Positions 1 to 7,532 of a stretch of DNA of 64,000 bases are shown here, piece by piece. The stretch is from the NCBI RefSeq assembly GCF_000982955.1, contig NZ_KQ058832.1, positions 1 to 64,000 of the forward strand, read 5' to 3'. A model generated the notes under the pieces. The model was not told the DNA's origin. It saw nothing but the letters and a program-made list of their open reading frames with translations, and did not search any database. Position numbers and translations under genes: made by a program. Positions within the stretch are counted from its first letter, which is position 1. The number at the start of each line of letters is the position of its first letter. This DNA comes from Micromonospora sp. HK10. Lineage in GTDB: Bacteria; Actinomycetota; Actinomycetes; Mycobacteriales; Micromonosporaceae.

Positions 1-699
1 CCGGGGCCGGGCGGCTGGCCCACACCGGCAGCGGGCGGCTGGCCCACACCGGGGCCGGGCGGTCCGGGTGCTCCGGCCGGCCCGCCGCCGGCCTCCGGTG
101 GCGGCCCGCCCGTGCCGGTCTGGACCGGCGGCGCGCCCGGTTCGGGCTGGCCCCCGGCCGGCTACCCGCCGCCGTACGCGCCCCCCACGCCGGCGCCGGG
201 CCGCTCCGCCGGCGGGTGGGTGGTGGCCGTCGTGGTGACCGTGGTCGTCGCCGTGGTGCTCGCCTTCTGCGGCTGCATCGGGCTGGGCGTGCTCGGCAGC
301 GTCCTGGACGACCCGGGCGCCTCCGGCGAGCCGTACCACCCGCAGTTCGACGAGCCCGACGCCGTCCCGACCGACGACCCGGCCGAGGAGGCGGGACCGG
401 CCCCGGCCACCACCCCCTCCGGCGGGCCCGGCCGGTTCACGGTGCGGTACGAGGTCACCGGCACGGGCCCGGCGAACGTCCAGTTCTACGACGCCGATGG
501 CGTCTTCCGCACCGCCAACCGGGTGGCGCCGCCCTGGCGGCTGGCGTTCACCGCCAACGACCGGAAGCAGGTGCAGATCGTCGCCCTGGCCGCCGACCAG
601 CGCAACGACGGGGTGACCTGCCGGATCACCATCAACGGCACGGTCGTCTCCCGGGATTCGAGTGCGACGGGCGGGATGGCGAGCTGCTTCGGCTCGTGA
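1..699 (+). CDS. MmpS-like membrane protein, 5' end outside the window
   Basis: The reading frame is open to base 1, so the gene is truncated at its 5' side; a GTG at 112 is an internal candidate but the same proline/glycine-rich composition continues upstream of it, including a repeated GGWPTP motif. The visible protein has a Pro/Gly-rich cytoplasmic part, one transmembrane helix (about codons 70-92, Val/Ala-rich, ending in a Cys-Gly-Cys stretch), an acidic linker, and a C-terminal extracellular domain of about 90 residues with YEVTGTGPANVQFYDADG and two Cys that could form a disulfide. This domain resembles the MmpS family of mycobacterial transport accessory proteins. No MmpL partner is visible. 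The family assignment is from motif memory; function in transport is inferred. Confidence 0.72.
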   Translation, partial: PGPGGWPTPAAGGWPTPGPGGPGAPAGPPPASGGGPPVPVWTGGAPGSGWPPAGYPPPYAPPTPAPGRSAGGWVVAVVVTVVVAVVLAFCGCIGLGVLGSVLDDPGASGEPYHPQFDEPDAVPTDDPAEEAGPAPATTPSGGPGRFTVRYEVTGTGPANVQFYDADGVFRTANRVAPPWRLAFTANDRKQVQIVALAADQRNDGVTCRITINGTVVSRDSSATGGMASCFGS

Positions 700-734
700 C
701 GACCGGGCGGTCGTGCGGCATCCGCGCCGGCCCG

Positions 735-740
735 TAGGCT
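735..740 (+). promoter_or_regulatory. -10 element of a leaderless promoter
   Basis: TAGGCT lies exactly 7 nt before the GTG at 748, and no Shine-Dalgarno sequence lies between. The same hexamer-N7-start layout occurs at five other genes here, so transcription probably begins at the start codon itself. Confidence 0.5.
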
Positions 741-747
741 GGCCGGC

Positions 748-1935
748 GTGAGCACGACCGATCCGCTGGTGGCCCGGATGCGGCCGTTCGGCACCACCAT
801 CTTCGCCGAGATGTCCGCGCTGGCCGTCCGCACCGGCGCGGTCAACCTCGGGCAGGGTTTCCCGGACACCGACGGCCCGCCGGAGATGCTCGCGGCCGCC
901 GCCGAGGCGCTGCGCTCCGGCCACAACCAGTACCCGCCGGGCCCGGGGATCTCGGCCCTGCGCGCGGCCGTCGCGGCCCACCAGCAGCGGTTCTGGGGGC
1001 TGGCGTACGACCCGGACGGCGAGATCGTGGTGACGGCGGGCGCCACCGAGGCGATCGCCGCGACCATCCTCGCCCTCTGCGAGCCCGGCGACGAGGTCGT
1101 CTGCTTCGAGCCCTACTACGACTCGTACGCGGCCTCGATCGCCCTGGCCGGCGCGGTCCGGCGGCCGGTCACGCTGCGCCCCGGCGCCGACGGCCGGTAC
1201 GCCTTCGACCCGGCCGAGCTGCGCGCCGCGTTCGGGCCGCGGACCCGGCTGGTGCTGCTCAACTCGCCGCACAACCCGACCGGCAAGGTGTTCACCCCGG
1301 ACGAATTGGCGCTGGTCGCCGAGCTGTGCCAGGAGCACGACACGTACGCGGTCACCGACGAGGTGTACGAGCACCTGGTCTTCACCGACGCCGCCGCGCC
1401 GCACGTGCCGCTGGCCACGCTGCCCGGCATGCGCGAGCGGACGCTGCGGATCTCCTCGGCCGGCAAGACGTTCTCCTGCACCGGCTGGAAGGTCGGCTGG
1501 GTGAGCGGCCCCGCGCCGCTGGTCGGCGCGGTGCTGCGAGTGAAGCAGTTCCTCACCTTCGTCAACGCCGGGCCGCTGCAACCCGCCGTCGCGGTGGCAC
1601 TCGCCCTGCCGGACGCCTACTTCACCGACTTCCGGGACGGCCTGCAACGCCGCCGCGACCGGCTCGTCGCCGGCCTGGTGGACGCCGGGTTCGACGTGCT
1701 CGCCCCGGAGGGCACCTACTTCGTCACCGCCGACGTGACCCGGCTCGGCGGGCGGGACGGGGTGGAGTTCTGCCGGTCGCTGCCGGAGCGGTGCGGGGTG
1801 GTGGCCGTGCCGACCCAGGTCTTCTACGACGACGCGGAGGCGGGGCGGCGGCTGATCCGGTTCGCCTTCTGCAAGCGTCCCGAGGTGCTCACCGAGGCCG
1901 TCGCCCGGCTGCGCGAGCTGAAGGAGGGCCGGTGA
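748..1935 (+). CDS. Class I/II PLP-dependent aminotransferase (DapC-like)
   Basis: 395 residues of fold-type I aminotransferase. It shows NLGQGFPD near the N terminus, the NSPHNPTG motif that holds the cofactor ring, and the PLP-binding lysine at about residue 240 in SSAGKTFSCTGWK, followed by the KQFLTF segment. The protein resembles actinobacterial N-succinyldiaminopimelate or kynurenine-type aminotransferases; the real amino donor cannot be read from sequence. The GTG start at 748 is preferred because TAGGCT lies 7 nt upstream, the leaderless arrangement. The stop overlaps the start of the next gene by four bases (GTGA), so the two enzymes are translationally coupled. Confidence 0.88.
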   Translation: MSTTDPLVARMRPFGTTIFAEMSALAVRTGAVNLGQGFPDTDGPPEMLAAAAEALRSGHNQYPPGPGISALRAAVAAHQQRFWGLAYDPDGEIVVTAGATEAIAATILALCEPGDEVVCFEPYYDSYAASIALAGAVRRPVTLRPGADGRYAFDPAELRAAFGPRTRLVLLNSPHNPTGKVFTPDELALVAELCQEHDTYAVTDEVYEHLVFTDAAAPHVPLATLPGMRERTLRISSAGKTFSCTGWKVGWVSGPAPLVGAVLRVKQFLTFVNAGPLQPAVAVALALPDAYFTDFRDGLQRRRDRLVAGLVDAGFDVLAPEGTYFVTADVTRLGGRDGVEFCRSLPERCGVVAVPTQVFYDDAEAGRRLIRFAFCKRPEVLTEAVARLRELKEGR

Positions 1936-3041
1936 CCGACGGGTACGCCGACCGGCTGCGCCGGATCAGCGCGCAGCGCGGCTGCGACACGATGCTCTCC
2001 GGCACCCGGCCGGCCTCGGTGCCGGAGCAGCTGGCGGTGCTCGGCGCCGTGGCCGGCGACGACGCGCTGCCGGACAGCTACGGCGAGGGTGGGGCGGTCG
2101 AGGAGCTGGAGGGCCGGGTCGCCGAGCTGCTCGGCGCCGAGGCGGCAGTCTTCTTTCCCACCGGGACGATGGCCCAGCAGGTGGCGATGCGCTTCGGCGC
2201 CGAGCTGACCGGCCGGGACACCGTCGGCCTGCACCCGCTCAGCCACCCGCTGCTGCACGAGCGGGACGCGTACGCGGTGCTCGGCGGCCTGCGGGCGGTG
2301 CGGACCACCGTGGCGCCCCGCAACCCGACGGCCGAGGAGGTGGCCGCGCTCGACGAGCCGATCGGCACGCTGCTGCTGGAGCTTCCGCTGCGCGACGCCG
2401 GGTTCGTGCTGCCGACCTGGGACGAGCTGGTGGCGGTGGTCGGCGCGGCCCGGCAGCACGGGGCCCGGGTGCACCTCGACGGGGCCCGGCTCTGGGAGTC
2501 CACCGTCCACCTCGGACGTTCGACGGCCGAGATCGCGGCCCTGGCCGACAGCACGTACGTCTCGTTCTACAAGTCCCTGGGCGGCCACTCGGGCGCGGCC
2601 CTGGCCGGCGACGCCGGGCTGGCCCGGTACGCCCGCGCCTGGCGGCACCGGTACGGCGGGAACCTGTTCCAGCAGTGGCCGGCCGCGCTGGCCGCGCTCG
2701 GCGGGCTGGCGCGCGAACTGCCCCGGCTGCCCGGGTACGTGGCCCACGCGAGGGTGGTCGCCGGCGCGCTGGCCGCGTTGCCCGGCGCGCGGGTCCATCC
2801 GGCTCCCCCGCACACCCATCAGTTCCGGCTCTGGCTGCCGCATCCGGCGGAGGCACTCAACGCGGCCAACCTCGCCCTCGCCGAGGAGGAGCGGGCCTGG
2901 TTCGTCGCCGGCTGGCGGGACACCGAGGTGCCCGGCCTGGCGCTGGCCGAGGTGACCGTCGCCGGCCCGGCCCTGGACTTGGGCCCCGACCAGGTCCTCG
3001 ACCTGGCCGACCGGTTCCTCCGCCGGCTTCCGCCCACCTGA
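1932..3041 (+). CDS. Threonine aldolase / beta-eliminating lyase family protein
   Basis: 369 residues, GTG start in a GTGA overlap with the aminotransferase. The sequence has the fold-type I PLP lyase pattern of low-specificity threonine aldolases: DSYGEGGAVEELEGRVAELL, FFPTGTMAQQVAM, a substrate-side HLDGARLWES segment and the PLP lysine at about residue 214 in SFYKSLGGHSGA. It would cleave threonine or a related beta-hydroxy amino acid to glycine and an aldehyde. Coupling with a transaminase suggests a shared amino acid degradation task, which is inference. No promoter of its own is visible. About 200 bp of GC-rich non-coding sequence follow before padR. Confidence 0.85.
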   Translation: MTDGYADRLRRISAQRGCDTMLSGTRPASVPEQLAVLGAVAGDDALPDSYGEGGAVEELEGRVAELLGAEAAVFFPTGTMAQQVAMRFGAELTGRDTVGLHPLSHPLLHERDAYAVLGGLRAVRTTVAPRNPTAEEVAALDEPIGTLLLELPLRDAGFVLPTWDELVAVVGAARQHGARVHLDGARLWESTVHLGRSTAEIAALADSTYVSFYKSLGGHSGAALAGDAGLARYARAWRHRYGGNLFQQWPAALAALGGLARELPRLPGYVAHARVVAGALAALPGARVHPAPPHTHQFRLWLPHPAEALNAANLALAEEERAWFVAGWRDTEVPGLALAEVTVAGPALDLGPDQVLDLADRFLRRLPPT

Positions 3042-3237
3042 CGCACACCCACGCCGGTCCGCCGGTCCGGCCGTCGAGACCCCGGCGGGCCCGCCCGCCG
3101 GACCCGCTCAGGGAGACCCGCCGGACCGGCCCTGCGGAGGCCCGGCAGCGGCCCGGGAGCGGCCCGGCAAGCCCGGCGAACCTGGCCCGGCGGACCCGAC
3201 CCGACGGCCCCGGGGACCCGGCGGGCCGCGTCCGCGG

Positions 3238-3843
3238 TCAGCCGGCGGCCTGGGCGGGACCGCTCGCCGGGCGCGGCGCGCTGGCCACGGACGGGTTGCC
3301 GGTGAGCGTGGCGAGCAGCGCGCCGCCGTCGGCCAGCAGCACCGCCTCGGCGTCGTCGACGAAGGCGAGGTCCGCCTCGACGTGCCGGCTCGCCGCCGCG
3401 AGCAGCAGCCCGACCACCGGATCGTCGGTCCGGCGGCGCAGGCCGTCGAGGTTGCGCAGCTCGCGCATCAGGTGGCCGCGCTGGTTGGTGAGGACGGTGC
3501 GTACGGTCGCCGCCGCGCCGGACCGGGCGGCGGCGGTGAGCTTCAGGAAGAAGTCGTCCCGGAAGCCGCCGCTGCGCGGGCTCGGTTCGGCGAGCCAGCG
3601 GTCCAGCTCGGCCCGGCCGGCCTCGGTGATCTCGTAGACCACCCGGTCCGGCTTCACCGGTTGGGCGTGCCGCTCGGCCACCACCAGCTCGTCCCGGGAG
3701 AGCCGGTCGAGGATCTGGTAGAGGTGCCCGATGTTGAGTGGGCCCCACTGCGGGCCGACCGCCGCCTCGAAGGCGCTCTTCAGCTCGTAGCCGTAGCTGG
3801 GGCCGCGGGCGAGCAGAGCCAGGACCGCGTGTTGGATCGCCAC
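3238..3843 (-). CDS. PadR-family transcriptional regulator
   Basis: 201 residues from the GTG at 3843, which follows a strong GGAGGAGA ribosome site; an open upstream extension is not needed. The N-terminal winged helix carries the PadR signature LLARGPSYGYELK and a wing with DRVVYEITEAGRAEL; the C-terminal half is the helical dimerisation domain (GHLMRELRNLDGL and following). PadR proteins usually repress a neighbouring transporter and release on binding its substrate. It faces away from the permease at 3942 with a palindrome CATTGTGACAATG between them, so autoregulation and control of the ABC operon are likely. A degenerate second copy lies at 10368-10664. Confidence 0.88.
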   Translation of the reverse strand: MAIQHAVLALLARGPSYGYELKSAFEAAVGPQWGPLNIGHLYQILDRLSRDELVVAERHAQPVKPDRVVYEITEAGRAELDRWLAEPSPRSGGFRDDFFLKLTAAARSGAAATVRTVLTNQRGHLMRELRNLDGLRRRTDDPVVGLLLAAASRHVEADLAFVDDAEAVLLADGGALLATLTGNPSVASAPRPASGPAQAAG

Positions 3844-3889
3844 CGTCTCCTCCGATCCGCTTCCGGACAGCCGTCCGGGTGGAGCCTTG

Positions 3890-3902
3890 CATTGTGACAA
3901 TG
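3890..3902. promoter_or_regulatory. PadR operator (palindrome CATTGTGACAATG)
   Basis: A perfect 6-bp inverted repeat around one central base, of the ATTGT/ACAAT kind bound by PadR proteins, between padR and the first permease. An identical 13-mer and matching flanks recur at 10711-10723 in front of the third permease. Confidence 0.65.
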
Positions 3903-3941
3903 TATCGCGCACAGTGTGGGCAGCACACGGGGAGGCGCGAC

Positions 3942-6770
3942 ATGTTCCATCTGGTCTGGGGGCAACTGCGCGGCCGTGCCGGACGGTCGGTGGCGCTGCT
4001 GGTCGGCGTACTGGTGGCGACCACCGGCTTCGTCGTGCTGACCGGCGCCACCACCACGTCCCGGCTGGCCGTCACGGGCATCGTCGAGCGGAACACCGCG
4101 GCGGCCTACCAGATCCTGGTCCGGCCCAAGGGGGCGCGCACCCCGCTCGAGGTCGACCGGCGGCTGGTCCGCCCCAACTACCTCTCCGGCCTCTTCGGCG
4201 GCATCACCACGGCACAGTACGAGCAGGTCAAGGCGGTGGGCGGCGTCGAGGTGGCCGCGCCCATCGCGATGCTGGGCCACTCCACCGCGCCGGTGCCCCT
4301 GTCGTTCGACCTCACCGACGCCGTGGACCGGGGCCTGGACCGCCAGGTGATCCGCGTCGAACCCACCTTCGTGGCCGAACGCGGCCTCTCCACCGCGCCG
4401 GCCAAGCCGCGCTACGTGTACGTGACGAAGCACCGCCTCATCTACCCCCGCTTCGACGGCAACCTCAACGAGCCGGCGACGCCGTACACCGACGGCCGGT
4501 CGTACCCGTGGGACGACCTGTGCGGGGCCGCCCCGCGGGAGGTGCTGCCGGGCGGGCAGAGCCGCCCGATCTGCGATCCGATGTTCGGCGGGCTCCAGGC
4601 CAGCCCGGCCACCCTCTCCGAGCGGCAGGTGTGGGGCGTGACCGCGGCGCGGCTGCTGCCCGACGGCCGGTTCGAGACGGCCGACGGCCTGCTCGAGGCG
4701 GACAACGCGCCTACCACCACCGACCGCCTGCTGCTCACCTACCAGCTGACCGTGCCGTTGCTGGTCGCCGCCGTCGATCCCGTCGCCGAGAACCAGCTCG
4801 TGGGCCTGGACGCCGCCGTGACCAGCGGGCGACCGCTCCGGGCCGACGACCCGGTCACCGAGAGCCGCGGCGGCACCCTGCTCACCCGTACCGCGCCGGC
4901 GCTGATCACCAGCCGTCCCTTCTTCGACAGCGCGGTCCGCGCCCGGTACACCCGGCTGACCACGGTCCAGCCGACCACCGTGCCGCCCATCGACCTCGAA
5001 CAGACCCTGGGCCGGGCCACCGGGACGCCGGCCGGCACCGGCACCGTCGACGCCGCCGCCGCCTACCGCGCCCAGCTCGCGCAAGGGCTCGCCACGGACG
5101 GCTGCTGCCGGGGCCAGCTCCAGCGGATCATCCAGGCGGGGCCGACGACCTACCGCGAGCTGCCGGACGGCACCCTGCGCGCCGACCCGGTCCCGCCCGC
5201 CGACCCGGCGGTGTACGGCACCCAGTTCACCTTCAACTTCCTGCCCCGCCCCTGGCTGGCCGAGGACACCGGCTTCCGGCCGGTCCGGGCCCTCGCCGGG
5301 AAGGAGGGCGGCGCGACCACCCGGTACCACCAGTGGCAGGCCGTCGGCGGGTTCGACCCGGAGAAGCTGGCCGGCTTCAGCGACCTGGGCACGGTCCCGC
5401 TGGAGACGTACGGGGCGCCGCGCGCCGAGGGCGCGGACGAAGGCAGCCGCGCGGCGCTCGGCGGCCAGCCCTTGGAGCCGAGCGGCAACCCGGCCGGCTA
5501 CCTCTCCGTGCCGCCACTGGTGCTCGTCAACCTCGCCGGCGTGCCGAAGCTGCTGGAGGACGGCAACAGCCCGCAACGCGCCGCGCCGATCAGCGCGATC
5601 CGGGTGCGGGTCGCCGACGTGGACGGTTACAGCGAGCGGGCCGCGGAACGGGTGCGCCTGATCGCCGAGCAGATCAACCGGGCCACCGGCCTGGACGTCG
5701 ACATCACGCTGGGCTCCTCGGCCGCCCCGCAGACCGTGGCGCTGCCGGCCGGCGCGTTCGGCCGCCCCGACCTGCGGCTGACCGAGAACTGGTCGGCGCT
5801 CGGCGTCGCCTCCACCATCGTGCGGGCGGTGGACCGCAAGAGCGCCGTGCTGTTCCTGCTGGTGCTGGTGGTCTGTGTGCTCTTCCTCGGCAACGCCGTC
5901 TCCGCCGCCGTCCGGGACCGCCGCGCCGAACTGGCGGTGCTGGCCTGCCTCGGCTGGCCGGCCCGCCGGATCGGCGCGCTCGTTCTCGGCGAGGTGGCCC
6001 TGCTCGGCCTCGCCGCCGGGCTGCTGTCGCTCGGGCTGGCCGTGCCGCTCGGCGCCGCCCTCGGCATCGGCGTCGACTGGCGGCGGGCGGCGCTCGCCGT
6101 ACCGGTGGCGCTTCTGCTGGCGCTGGCCGCCGGCCTGGCCCCCGCGCGGCGGGCGGCGCGCGCCCACCCGGCCGCCGCGCTGCGTCCGCCGGTGGCCACC
6201 GCGCGCTGGGTACGCCGGCCGCGCACCCTGCCCGGCCTGGCCCTGGCGAACCTGGTCCGCACGCCCGGCCGCACCCTGCTCGGCGCGGGGGCGCTGGCCA
6301 TCGGGGTGGCCGCGCTGACCGTGGTGGCCGCCGCCACGTACGCCTTCCGCGGCGCCATCGTGGGCAGCCTGCTCGGCGACACCGTGTCGCTGGGTGTGCG
6401 CGGCGCCGACACCCTGGCGGCCGTGGCCACGGTGCTGCTCGGCGCCGCGGCGGTCGCCGACGTGCTCTACCTGAACATCCGCGACCGGGGCGCCGAGCTG
6501 GCCACGTTGCGCGCCACCGGCTGGACGGACGCGGCGCTGGGCCGCCTGGTCGGCTACGAGGCCTTCCTGCTCGGCGCGCTCGGCGCGGTCACCGGCGCGG
6601 GCCTGGGACTCGCCGGCGCGGCCGGGCTGGTCGGCGAGCTGCCGGCGGCGCTGCTCCGGGTGGCGGCCACCGTGGCGGCGGCGGGCGTGCTGGTCACCTG
6701 CCTGGCGGCGCTCGTCCCGGCCGCGCTGCTGCGCCGCCTTCCCACCGCACGACTGCTGGCAGAGGAGTGA
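3942..6770 (+). CDS. FtsX-type ABC transporter permease 1
   Basis: 942 residues from ATG 3942, 6 nt after GGGGAGG. One N-terminal helix (about 17-37) is followed by a very large extracytoplasmic region (about 40-625) and then FtsX-family membrane segments starting at SAVLFLLVLVVCVLFLGNAV (about 633), with the coupling motif ELAVLACLGWPARRIGAL, a second FtsX half (about 765-942) and the repeat motif RDRGAELATLRATGWTD. This is the layout of MacB/LolE-like exporters and of antimicrobial-peptide or envelope-stress pumps. The ATPase begins 2 nt after its stop. It is closely similar over most of its length to the permeases at 7533 and 10761. Substrate unknown. Confidence 0.88.
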   Translation: MFHLVWGQLRGRAGRSVALLVGVLVATTGFVVLTGATTTSRLAVTGIVERNTAAAYQILVRPKGARTPLEVDRRLVRPNYLSGLFGGITTAQYEQVKAVGGVEVAAPIAMLGHSTAPVPLSFDLTDAVDRGLDRQVIRVEPTFVAERGLSTAPAKPRYVYVTKHRLIYPRFDGNLNEPATPYTDGRSYPWDDLCGAAPREVLPGGQSRPICDPMFGGLQASPATLSERQVWGVTAARLLPDGRFETADGLLEADNAPTTTDRLLLTYQLTVPLLVAAVDPVAENQLVGLDAAVTSGRPLRADDPVTESRGGTLLTRTAPALITSRPFFDSAVRARYTRLTTVQPTTVPPIDLEQTLGRATGTPAGTGTVDAAAAYRAQLAQGLATDGCCRGQLQRIIQAGPTTYRELPDGTLRADPVPPADPAVYGTQFTFNFLPRPWLAEDTGFRPVRALAGKEGGATTRYHQWQAVGGFDPEKLAGFSDLGTVPLETYGAPRAEGADEGSRAALGGQPLEPSGNPAGYLSVPPLVLVNLAGVPKLLEDGNSPQRAAPISAIRVRVADVDGYSERAAERVRLIAEQINRATGLDVDITLGSSAAPQTVALPAGAFGRPDLRLTENWSALGVASTIVRAVDRKSAVLFLLVLVVCVLFLGNAVSAAVRDRRAELAVLACLGWPARRIGALVLGEVALLGLAAGLLSLGLAVPLGAALGIGVDWRRAALAVPVALLLALAAGLAPARRAARAHPAAALRPPVATARWVRRPRTLPGLALANLVRTPGRTLLGAGALAIGVAALTVVAAATYAFRGAIVGSLLGDTVSLGVRGADTLAAVATVLLGAAAVADVLYLNIRDRGAELATLRATGWTDAALGRLVGYEAFLLGALGAVTGAGLGLAGAAGLVGELPAALLRVAATVAAAGVLVTCLAALVPAALLRRLPTARLLAEE

Positions 6771-6772
6771 CC

Positions 6773-7519
6773 ATGGATGCGACGACGGGCAGTACGGTGC
6801 GCACCGCCGGGCTGGTCCGGCAGTTCCGCAGCGGCACCGAGCGGCTCACCGCCGTCGACGACGTGTCGCTGGAGATCGCGCCGGGATCGGTGGTGGCGCT
6901 GACCGGGCCGAGCGGCTCGGGCAAGTCCACCCTGCTGCACCTGATCGGTGCGATCGAGCAGGCGGACCGCGGCACGGTGACGGTGGACGACGTGGAGGTC
7001 ACCGGCCTGCGCCGGGCCGCGCTGGCCCGCTACCGGCAGCGGGTCGGTTTCGTCTTCCAGCGCTACCACCTGCTGCCGGCGCTGACCGTGCTGGACAACG
7101 TGATCGCGCCGGTGCTGCCCCGCCGGGGCCGCGCCGACCACGCGGTCCGCGCCCGGGAGCTGCTGGAGGCGGTCGGGCTCGCCGGCCGGGAACGCGCCCT
7201 GCCCGCCCAGCTCTCCGGCGGCCAGCAGCAGCGGGTGGCGATCGCCCGCGCGCTGATGGGCGCGCCCCGGCTCCTGCTGGCCGACGAGCCGACCGGGAAC
7301 CTCGACTCGACGACCGGCACCCAGATCCTGGACCTGCTGCTCGACCTGCGCGACCGGCACGGCATGACGGTCCTGCTGGCGACCCACGAACGGGCCATCG
7401 CCGCCCGGTGCGACCGCCTGATCCGCCTCGCCGACGGCAAGCTCGTGGAGGACATCGACCTCACCGACGGGGAGGACCCGGCCGACACCCTCGACCGCGC
7501 CTCCCGGCTGCGTCTCTAG
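6773..7519 (+). CDS. ABC transporter ATP-binding protein 1 (MacB/LolD type)
   Basis: 248 residues, ATG two bases after the permease stop, with a GAGGAG ribosome site inside the permease end. Walker A GPSGSGKST (about 45-53), Q-loop VFQRYHLLPAL, signature LSGGQQQR (about 147), Walker B LLLADEP (about 167), D-loop and switch histidine (LATHERA) are all intact. It is the LolD/MacB class that powers FtsX permeases by mechanotransmission. It is almost identical to the ATPase at 13589. It probably serves permease 1 and perhaps permease 2, which has no ATPase directly behind it. Confidence 0.92.
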   Translation: MDATTGSTVRTAGLVRQFRSGTERLTAVDDVSLEIAPGSVVALTGPSGSGKSTLLHLIGAIEQADRGTVTVDDVEVTGLRRAALARYRQRVGFVFQRYHLLPALTVLDNVIAPVLPRRGRADHAVRARELLEAVGLAGRERALPAQLSGGQQQRVAIARALMGAPRLLLADEPTGNLDSTTGTQILDLLLDLRDRHGMTVLLATHERAIAARCDRLIRLADGKLVEDIDLTDGEDPADTLDRASRLRL

Positions 7520-7532
7520 CCGAGGGGATCGG